In this document: piece after piece, positions 1 to 5,087 of the stretch
How positions within the stretch are numbered: the stretch's first letter is position 1
How the letters are laid out: each line of letters begins with the position of its first letter
The notes under the pieces: model-generated
Seen by the model: the letters and a program-made list of their open reading frames with translations, nothing else
What the model was told of the DNA's origin: nothing
The model's database searches: none
DNA from: Gammaproteobacteria bacterium
Lineage (GTDB): Bacteria > Pseudomonadota > Gammaproteobacteria > GRL18
NCBI GenBank assembly: GCA_024511395.1
Contig: JANELJ010000083.1
Location: 1 to 8,218, forward strand
DNA length: 8,218 nt
Reading direction: 5' to 3'
Program-made: the position numbers and the translations under genes

Positions 1-2
1 AA

Positions 3-296
3 CTGCGCCAGAACTATAATCGGGTTGGGCCGCAATATGTACTAATGGCCAGTCGTTATGCTCATGCAAAACAGTTTAAACGCATGAAGAAAATGAACAA
101 TAAACTGAAATCCCGTTTAGATCGCTGCTACCTCAAAGGTGCAGTCGGTGATGCCATTAATGTGGTTATGGTAGCCGCTGGACATAACTTAAGAAAGATC
201 CTCAATAAGCTCCGGCTTTTGTGGCTCAAAATTATTTCCGGTTTGATGGGATATTTTATCAAACCAGAACAATCAGCCGCTTTAAACCTGGCTTGA
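3..296 (+). pseudogene. IS5-family transposase remnant with internal deletion
   Basis: The reading frame is open from the left edge; the ATG at 45 lies inside the homologous region and is not a true start. The first part (reading ...RYAHAKQFKRMKKMNNKLKSRL) resembles the middle region of IS5-family DDE transposases ahead of the catalytic part. It then jumps directly to the family's C-terminal segment (DRCYLKGAVGDAINVV...AAGHNLRKIL). The catalytic DDE core, which in intact relatives lies between these two blocks and spans roughly 200 or more residues, is missing, so the product cannot transpose. The junction is in frame at about 115-125, around the residues SRL-DR. The stop is TGA at 294-296. 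The family assignment is from remembered conserved motifs. The IS end probably lies between 297 and 324, where an EAL-domain gene remnant begins, but I could not identify a terminal repeat. Confidence 0.75.
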
Positions 297-324
297 TGTC
301 AGGCTTAAAACGGTATTATTCAGG

Positions 325-798
325 TTGAACGAAATAGAAATTACTGAAAGTCAGACTCGAAACACTGAACAGCATTTTAAGATCAGTCAACAGCTCAGAG
401 ATAAAGGCATACGGATTGCAATTGATGATTTTGGTACCGGATATTCATCACTTTCAGTACTCAAAAAACTTGCAGTTGATACCTTAAAAGTTGATCGGGA
501 ATTTATCCGGGAATTACCAGATGAACCTTCCTCGACACTGATGGTCAGCACCATTGTGAATATGTCCATGGCTCTGGGCTATGAAGTTGTTGCAGAAGGT
601 GTGGAAACACCTGAATAGGTAGCGTTTCTACAACAGCTGGGTTGTCCAGTAGTGCAGGGCTACTATTTTAGTCGGCCAGTTCCGGCAAAAACCATTCCGG
701 AACTGGTTAGAAAGAGCTTTGAGCCTGATGTTAAACTCTTGAACCCTGATGCTCAAAAGAATTTAATTATAAAAAGCCTGATAAAAAACTATCAGTAG
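325..798 (+). pseudogene. Truncated EAL-domain (c-di-GMP phosphodiesterase-type) gene with amber stop
   Basis: This is the C-terminal part of an EAL domain. Visible motifs are EIEITES at the start, the loop DDFGTGYSSL, LKVDREFI and EGVETPE. A TAG at 616-618 then interrupts the frame. Translation past it continues the family's usual ending (VAFLQQLGCPVVQGYYFSRPVPA) to a TAG at 796-798. In relatives the interrupted position is often Gln, so a single CAG-to-TAG change explains the stop. The N-terminal half of the domain, with the EAL signature and several metal ligands, is missing. The homology begins where the IS5-type remnant ends, so the IS probably destroyed the gene. Neither piece should hydrolyse c-di-GMP. 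The TTG at 325 is only the first codon compatible with an ORF, not a credible start. Suppression of the amber codon is possible but would still give a truncated domain. Confidence 0.85.
768..795 (-). terminator. Candidate intrinsic terminator of the minus-strand operon
   Basis: On the minus strand, CTGATA (795-790) pairs perfectly with TATCAG (783-778) around a six-base loop, followed by GC and a short T run (TTTTTAT). It lies about 20 bases past the stop of the DUF6524-type gene, where an operon terminator would be expected. The stem is only six pairs and AT-rich, so the call is weak. It overlaps the end of the EAL pseudogene on the opposite strand. Confidence 0.35.
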
Positions 799-815
799 CT
801 GAATTTCCGCTGTTT

Positions 816-1244
816 TTATAAATCATCATCTGTTTCATTAACATCCACCTGTCCAGACATACGTCGGCGAATATGAGACCAGGACATACCAATGGCTAGG
901 ACCATAGACAGCAGAGTGAGTACTATATAGGTGATCATCTTAATGCGGTCTGCCGGTACAATATCCATATCAATAATCAGCCATAACAGGGTACCAAAGA
1001 AAGCAAAAGCCAGAATCAGTCCAACCAGACTTAAAGAAGTGATGGTAGCACGCAGGTAAACCACCCAGCCAATCAGTAAAACCACACCGGAAAAAGCAAA
1101 TAAAGGGGTAAAGCCAGTTTCCAGAATATTCTTTGTCCAGTGATAAAATGAATATTCGCTGGGATTATAGGTAGTAAAAACCAGACAAAGTGCAAAAATA
1201 AGGCGGATTAGAAAACTTCCAAAATTAAATTTATTGCTGGCCAT
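816..1244 (-). CDS. DUF6524-type four-helix inner-membrane protein
   Basis: This encodes a 142-residue hydrophobic protein with four likely membrane segments at about residues 8-26, 46-65, 70-92 and 101-121. A charged tail follows (HIRRR at 124-128, then an acidic end, ETDDDL). The N-terminal pattern of a hydrophobic segment followed by TYNPSEYSFYHW matches my memory of the DUF6524 family, whose function is unknown. There is no obvious signal peptide cleavage site or catalytic motif. The ATG at 1242-1244 is preceded by AGGT at a suitable distance. The gene begins 45 bases after the kinase/phosphatase stop on the same strand, so the two are probably co-transcribed. Because the kinase also ends in a membrane helix, the two could share a membrane location, but that is inference. 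The family name is less certain than the membrane topology. Confidence 0.8.
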   Translation of the reverse strand: MASNKFNFGSFLIRLIFALCLVFTTYNPSEYSFYHWTKNILETGFTPLFAFSGVVLLIGWVVYLRATITSLSLVGLILAFAFFGTLLWLIIDMDIVPADRIKMITYIVLTLLSMVLAIGMSWSHIRRRMSGQVDVNETDDDL

Positions 1245-1289
1245 AAGATTACCTGAAATTCTGAATATAAGTTGAAAGAAAGAAGGCTG

Positions 1290-3032
1290 TTATTTTACAA
1301 GATAATAGAGCAGGATAAAATTGATTATTAAGGAAATTGCACTGATGCTTTTCCAGACTAGCATGGGGTTTCTTTCAATCAGAGGCGTATTCGTGTTATT
1401 TAAAAACCGTGGATTAGGATTTTGCAGATCATATAAGAATTCAAATACATCCTCATGACGTTGTTTGACCTCCAGTGACAGTGCCTTTTTAATAGCGCCG
1501 TCAATCCAGATAGGCACCATGGGGTTGATATGAATACTGGGTACATATTTAAGCTGGGATAACTGCCGATAATCAGCCTTTTCAGGCATGTCCCTGCCAA
1601 AGGGCAGGCAGTTATTGAGCAGCTCATAGGTAATTACCGCCAGTGAATACAGGTCACTGCGCTCACCACCGGAGTGGCCCAAGTAAAACTCCGGGGCACT
1701 ATAATTAACTGTACCCAGAATATTTTCTTCATTATCTGTATTCTTTTTCAGCTCCTGGAACCCGGCAATTTTTACCGAACCAAAATCAATTATTTTGACC
1801 TGGCCATCAGCGCTGATCATAATATTTTCAGGCTTTAAATCCTGATGGATCATCTCCAGCCGATGAAAGGCCCGTAAACCTTTGGCAATCTGCTCAACAA
1901 TTGGGATCACCGTTTCAACCGAGGGGAGTGGATTCTGCTGCATCCACTCTCTTAAGGTAATACCGTCAAGATATTCGGTGACATAATACAGCATCCGAGG
2001 TTTCTGTTCAGGCGTAAGTACCTTTAGAACATAAGGTGATTGAATGCGTTTGCCGGCCCATTCTTCATGCAGAAACTGCTCAATAAAAGCCGCATCGTCT
2101 TCATAATTTACCGATGGTGTTTTTAAAATAACCCGCTCATCGGTTTCCTTATTTCGGGCGGCATAAATCTGAGTGCGTTTACTGGCATGCAGCTCCCTGA
2201 TGATCTGATAACCGTCCATGACCATGCCTGCTTCCAGTGGTGGAGGGAAGGGCAGTTCATGAGCCTTCATCAGTACCTCTTCCTCTTCCGGAAGCGGCAG
2301 ACTCTCAATTTTAAGGAGCTGCAGGCTAATATTATCGTTACACTGATTATCCAGAGCCTGTTGAGCAATGTCCGCACAGTGCTGGTTTAAAGCCTCACTA
2401 TCAATATTGTCATACTCAATACCCTTAAGCATTAACCTGATTTTCCTGTCAGACAGAAAATCATGCACACCATCGGTAGACAGCATAAACACATCCCCAG
2501 GTTCCAGGGGAACTTTACGATAATCAATATCCAGATGCAGATCGATCCCCATGGCCCGGTTCAGATAACTGCGATCATCAGACACCTGCACCCGGTGATC
2601 CCGAGTTAACTGCTCCAGCTCTCCGTCCCGTAAACGGTAAATCCGTGAATCACCCACATGAAAAATATGCGCCGTAGTGGACTTGAGGATCAAAATGGTC
2701 AGCGTAGTGACCATCCCCTTAGCACTTTGATAGTCGGTATGTCCGCGACTATACAGCCAGTTATTAAGAGCCGACATAATCTTCTGCGCCGCATTTTTGA
2801 CCGACCAGGATGCCGGTGTACTGTAATAATCGTTAATAAACCCATTCACACAGGCATGACTGGCCTCCTTACCCGCCTCACTGGAACTCATCCCATCAGC
2901 AATAGTCACCACAATCCCTTTAGTCCGCAAATCCTGATTATCAGGAATTTTACTGGACACAAAATCGTCGTTATCAGACTTAATGCCTTTGTCACTGTAA
3001 TAGCCAATACTAATGGCAAGTTTTTTTTCCAT
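1290..3032 (-). CDS. Bifunctional PP2C-type phosphatase / Ser-Thr protein kinase, membrane-anchored
   Basis: The 580-residue protein fuses two opposing activities. Residues 5-243 form a PP2C-type phosphatase domain: SDNDD (19-23), ADG (45-47), GDSR (127-130), STDG (185-188) and NDN (232-234) supply the usual acidic metal ligands. Residues 274-535 form a Hanks-type kinase: VILK with Lys304, a helix-C Glu near 323-324, HQDLKPEN with Asp398 (HQD instead of HRD), DFG at 416-418 and SAPE at 445-448. The glycine loop is degenerate: residues 280-292 have no Gly. A hydrophobic helix at about 561-578 probably anchors the C-terminus, leaving both domains in the cytoplasm. It follows the nitrate transporter and precedes the DUF6524-type gene on the same strand. 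A similar kinase lies between nasA and nirB in Pseudomonas aeruginosa, as I recall it, so a role in controlling nitrate assimilation is likely. The substrate is unknown. The ATG is preceded by GAGAG at short spacing. Confidence 0.93.
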   Translation of the reverse strand: MEKKLAISIGYYSDKGIKSDNDDFVSSKIPDNQDLRTKGIVVTIADGMSSSEAGKEASHACVNGFINDYYSTPASWSVKNAAQKIMSALNNWLYSRGHTDYQSAKGMVTTLTILILKSTTAHIFHVGDSRIYRLRDGELEQLTRDHRVQVSDDRSYLNRAMGIDLHLDIDYRKVPLEPGDVFMLSTDGVHDFLSDRKIRLMLKGIEYDNIDSEALNQHCADIAQQALDNQCNDNISLQLLKIESLPLPEEEEVLMKAHELPFPPPLEAGMVMDGYQIIRELHASKRTQIYAARNKETDERVILKTPSVNYEDDAAFIEQFLHEEWAGKRIQSPYVLKVLTPEQKPRMLYYVTEYLDGITLREWMQQNPLPSVETVIPIVEQIAKGLRAFHRLEMIHQDLKPENIMISADGQVKIIDFGSVKIAGFQELKKNTDNEENILGTVNYSAPEFYLGHSGGERSDLYSLAVITYELLNNCLPFGRDMPEKADYRQLSQLKYVPSIHINPMVPIWIDGAIKKALSLEVKQRHEDVFEFLYDLQNPNPRFLNNTNTPLIERNPMLVWKSISAISLIINFILLYYLVK

Positions 3033-3051
3033 TATCTCTCAACAATTTTTA

Positions 3052-3224
3052 TTGATTAAAGAAGTTTATAAATCTTGCTCGTAGTACATCAGAGTGGTTT
3101 GCCTTTGTGAAGTTTCGGCAGCATGGACGCTGCCGAAAAGTCTCCATGGATGGATTTACGACGTCTTCACAAAGGCAAACCACTCTGATGTACGGTCTTA
3201 AACTGGGCAAATTTCTTTAATCAA
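3052..3224. repeat. Outer inverted repeat surrounding the palindrome
   Basis: TTGATTAAAGAA (3052-3063) is perfectly repeated in inverted form as TTCTTTAATCAA (3213-3224). Three further pairs extend inward after one G-T mismatch. The pair sits symmetrically around the 110-bp palindrome, and its right copy covers the stop and last codons of the transporter gene. It may be a coincidence in AT-rich DNA, or part of a larger inserted or RNA structure. Confidence 0.5.
3084..3193. repeat. 110-bp nested palindrome, MITE-like repeat
   Basis: Two perfect 29-bp inverted arms (3084-3112, beginning GTACATCAGAG, and 3165-3193, ending CTCTGATGTAC) enclose a 52-bp core. The core holds a second perfect 10-bp stem (3113-3122 TTTCGGCAGC with 3129-3138 GCTGCCGAAA, six-base loop), directly next to the left arm. 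It also contains a CCATGG palindrome at 3144-3149, and CATGGA occurs twice (3122-3127 and 3145-3150). There is no coding sequence and no T run beyond either arm, so it is not a standard intrinsic terminator. Its size and structure suit a non-autonomous mobile palindrome. Similar CATGGATGG-containing palindromes occur in other gammaproteobacteria as I recall, but I cannot name a family. It separates the transporter from the kinase gene in the presumed operon, so the transcript would carry a very stable hairpin there. Confidence 0.8.
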
Positions 3225-4725
3225 CCTCAATCATCTCTACTGTCCCATCCGGCAGAACCTCAGCCATATGCCCCTTAGGCTCCTCAATAAACTGCACTGC
3301 AACCAGTACAAACAAAGCTGCACAGGCAATGGTAATAAAAAATATCTGCGGTGATACAAAGGATAACACAGTCAGGAATAACACCGCACCCACATTACCA
3401 TAAGCACCTACCATACCGGCAATCTGTCCGGTCATACGTCGCTTAATTAAAGGCACCATGGCAAAAACAGCCCCTTCACCAGCCTGCACAAAGAAAGAAC
3501 AGATCATGGTTACCATAACCGCCAGAACCAGAGACCAGCTGGATTCAATCTGACTCATAATAAAATAACCTCCCACCAGGCCAAGTAAAAAGATAGTCAG
3601 AGAGCGTTTACGGCCAAACTTGTCACTGATTAAACCGCCTCCTGGACGTGCCACCAGATTCATAAAGGCAAAACCGGAAGCCAACAGACCCGCCATAACA
3701 GCGGTTATACCATGACTTTCATGGAAGGTTTCATAAAAGAACAGGGGCAGCATGGATACAACCGCCAGCTCGGAGCCAAAGGTCACCATATAGGCCAGAT
3801 CCAGAATAGCCACCTGCTTAAATTTATAACGGTGAATTTCCGGCACCGGTTCCTTTAAATGCTCATTATTGATATGAAAAATTTTATAGACATTAAAGGC
3901 AAACAGAGTCCAGATACTCAGATAAATAATATCCGCTGTTGCAGTACCCAGCAGACTGACGCCGGCAGGTGACAGTTTCCAGATTAACAGGGTTAAAGTT
4001 GCATACAGGGGAACCGACATCAGAATATAAAAATACAGATCGCCTTTGGAGGTGACTTCCATGGCCCCCATACGCTTGGGTTTAAAATAGGTCGAACCTT
4101 TAGGCGTATCGGATACACTGAAGAAATAAATAACCGCATAAGTCAGGGCTATTATACCGGTTAAACCTACCGCATAACGCCAGCCGTCATCACCGCCGAA
4201 CATCAGGGCTATGATGGGTAAGGTCATGGCGGCTGCTGCAGAACCGAAGTTACCCCAGCCGCCGTAAATGCCTTCGGCTACACCGACCTGTCTGGCAGGG
4301 AACCATTCACCCATCATACGTATGCCGATAACAAAACCGGCACCGACAAAACCCAGTAAAAAGCGTGCTAGGGCCAGACGTTCAAAAGACTCTGCTGTGG
4401 CAAAAATAAAACAGGGGATACTGCCCAGAGCCAGCAGGGTAGAAAAAGTCCGTTTCGGCCCGAACTTGTCCACCAGCATTCCGATAATGATACGGGCCGG
4501 AATGGTTAAGGCCACATTGAGAATTAATAAGGTTTTAATCTGTCCATCAGTCAGCCCCAGGCTTTCCTTAATGGAAACCAGTAAAGGTGCATGGTTAAAC
4601 CAGACAAAAAAGCTGATAAAAAAAGCCAGCCAGGTCAGGTGAAGTATTTTAACTTTCCCGGTAAAGGAAAATAGATTTAGCCTGCTGTTCGATGCGCTGT
4701 TATCTGACACGCTGTTATTTGACAT
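3217..4725 (-). CDS. nasA: Nitrate/nitrite transporter, NarK/NasA (NNP) family of MFS
   Basis: This 502-residue major-facilitator protein of about 12 membrane helices should import nitrate (possibly nitrite) across the inner membrane for assimilation. MFS motif A is seen at residues 82-92 ([11 protein letters not shown]), and a related loop at 364-374 ([11 protein letters not shown]). Both glycine-rich nitrate signatures of the NNP family are present: [12 protein letters not shown] at 155-166 and [11 protein letters not shown] at 439-449. Arg78 (PARII) and Arg360 (VARPGG) sit where the family has its two substrate-binding arginines. Length fits a single transporter; there is no double NarK fusion. 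The ATG at 4723-4725 has a strong ribosome site (AAGAGGG, 4734-4740). It is divergent from the nitrate reductase and first in the minus-strand operon with the kinase/phosphatase. The name nasA follows Pseudomonas usage for the transporter. The alternative narK-type respiratory role is less likely beside an assimilatory reductase. Confidence 0.92.
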   Translation of the reverse strand: MSNNSVSDNSASNSRLNLFSFTGKVKILHLTWLAFFISFFVWFNHAPLLVSIKESLGLTDGQIKTLLILNVALTIPARIIIGMLVDKFGPKRTFSTLLALGSIPCFIFATAESFERLALARFLLGFVGAGFVIGIRMMGEWFPARQVGVAEGIYGGWGNFGSAAAAMTLPIIALMFGGDDGWRYAVGLTGIIALTYAVIYFFSVSDTPKGSTYFKPKRMGAMEVTSKGDLYFYILMSVPLYATLTLLIWKLSPAGVSLLGTATADIIYLSIWTLFAFNVYKIFHINNEHLKEPVPEIHRYKFKQVAILDLAYMVTFGSELAVVSMLPLFFYETFHESHGITAVMAGLLASGFAFMNLVARPGGGLISDKFGRKRSLTIFLLGLVGGYFIMSQIESSWSLVLAVMVTMICSFFVQAGEGAVFAMVPLIKRRMTGQIAGMVGAYGNVGAVLFLTVLSFVSPQIFFITIACAALFVLVAVQFIEEPKGHMAEVLPDGTVEMIEVD

Positions 4726-4733
4726 GAGTAGAA

Positions 4734-4740
4734 CCCTCTT
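4734..4740 (-). promoter_or_regulatory. Ribosome binding site of the nitrate transporter
   Basis: On the minus strand AAGAGGG lies eight bases before the ATG at 4725, a near-consensus Shine-Dalgarno match that fixes the transporter start. Confidence 0.75.
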
Positions 4741-4766
4741 AAAATATTAAATCTTACTAATATTTA

Positions 4767-4782
4767 AGCATAAAACAGGCCA
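4767..4782 (-). promoter_or_regulatory. Sigma-54 (-24/-12) promoter of the transporter operon
   Basis: The minus strand reads TGGCCTGTTTTATGCT. Compared with TGGCACG-N4-TTGCT it keeps TGGC, the G at the seventh position and TGCT, and it has the exact ten-base spacing between the invariant GG (4781-4780) and GC (4769-4768). Transcription would start near 4756, leaving a leader of about 30 bases that contains the ribosome site. The NtrC-like dyad is centred about 98 bases upstream of that start, a classical enhancer distance. Confidence 0.7.
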
Positions 4783-4845
4783 TTACAATATAAGTCAATG
4801 AAAAACAAGAATAAAATATTAAATGCCTGGCTCTTTTTTTATTTC

Positions 4846-4862
4846 TGCACTATCAGAGTGCA
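4846..4862. promoter_or_regulatory. NtrC (NRI) binding site
   Basis: TGCACTATCAGAGTGCA is a perfect dyad, TGCACT-N5-AGTGCA, matching the NtrC consensus TGCAC(C/T)-N5-(G/A)GTGCA. It lies in the divergent region between the nitrate transporter and the nitrate reductase, upstream of a sigma-54-type promoter on each side. NtrC is the nitrogen-limitation enhancer-binding activator, which fits genes for nitrate assimilation. A degenerate overlapping copy (4859-4875, TGCATT-N5-GGGGCA) may be a second weak site. Confidence 0.7.
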
Positions 4863-4886
4863 TTGTTATGGGGCATTAATGACTAA

Positions 4887-4904
4887 AGTTCTGTAAAAAG
4901 AACT
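4887..4904. promoter_or_regulatory. Perfect dyad AGTTCT-N6-AGAACT, possible operator
   Basis: Six-base perfect arms (4887-4892 and 4899-4904) surround GTAAAA in the divergent regulatory region, about 35 bases on the reductase side of the NtrC-like site. It could bind a second regulator, such as a nitrate-responsive one. It has no T run and sits upstream of the genes, so it is not a terminator. I do not recognise the factor. Confidence 0.3.
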
Positions 4905-5015
4905 AAAACAAAACGTTAAAATTGTAGATTGGTCAGTATCATTTATTAAGCCCGGTTATTTTTGTGTGATTATTATTACCAAACCCGTAGAATATTTTTC
5001 GCAGTGATTTAATTT

Positions 5016-5032
5016 CAGGTAAAATTAATGCT
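5016..5032 (+). promoter_or_regulatory. Candidate sigma-54 promoter of the nitrate reductase gene
   Basis: The sequence CAGGTAAAATTAATGCT has the invariant GG (5018-5019) and GC (5030-5031) exactly ten bases apart, followed by T. The rest of the -24 element (TA where CA is usual) is a weaker match than the transporter promoter. Transcription would start near 5043, about 189 bases from the centre of the NtrC-like site and 45 bases before the ATG at 5088. The -12 element overlaps the in-frame ATG at 5028, so that codon would not be transcribed from here. Confidence 0.45.
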
Positions 5033-5068
5033 ATTATCAGCCTGTTTTTTAATCAAATTTTTATTCTT

Positions 5069-5072
5069 GGAG
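5069..5072 (+). promoter_or_regulatory. Probable ribosome binding site of the nitrate reductase
   Basis: GGAG lies 15 bases before the ATG at 5088. The spacing is longer than ideal, but no better Shine-Dalgarno match lies near this start. It is within the leader expected from the sigma-54 candidate upstream. Confidence 0.4.
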
Positions 5073-5087
5073 CAAACCAGCCAAATT

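Noticed and set aside
45..296. An 83-residue stand-alone small protein starting at ATG 45.
   Set aside because: The frame and the transposase homology extend upstream to the window edge, so the ATG is internal to a transposase remnant.
2658..3059. A 133-codon open frame on the plus strand.
   Set aside because: It lies antisense to the phosphatase domain with its clear motifs and shows no recognisable protein pattern.
3084..3193. The nested palindrome as a CRISPR unit or intrinsic terminator.
   Set aside because: There is a single copy with no direct repeats or spacers, and no T run follows either arm.
4268..4642. A 124-codon open frame on the plus strand inside the transporter gene.
   Set aside because: It is antisense to a well-supported membrane transporter; its basic, low-complexity translation is typical of a shadow frame.
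4770..4798. Sigma-70-like promoter toward the transporter (TTGACT, 17 bases, TTTTAT on the minus strand).
   Set aside because: The -10 matches only four of six bases and the site overlaps a much better sigma-54 element that is correctly placed relative to the NtrC dyad.
4988..4993. TAGAAT as a -10 box for the reductase gene.
   Set aside because: No acceptable -35 element lies 16-18 bases upstream; TTGTGT is 20 bases away.
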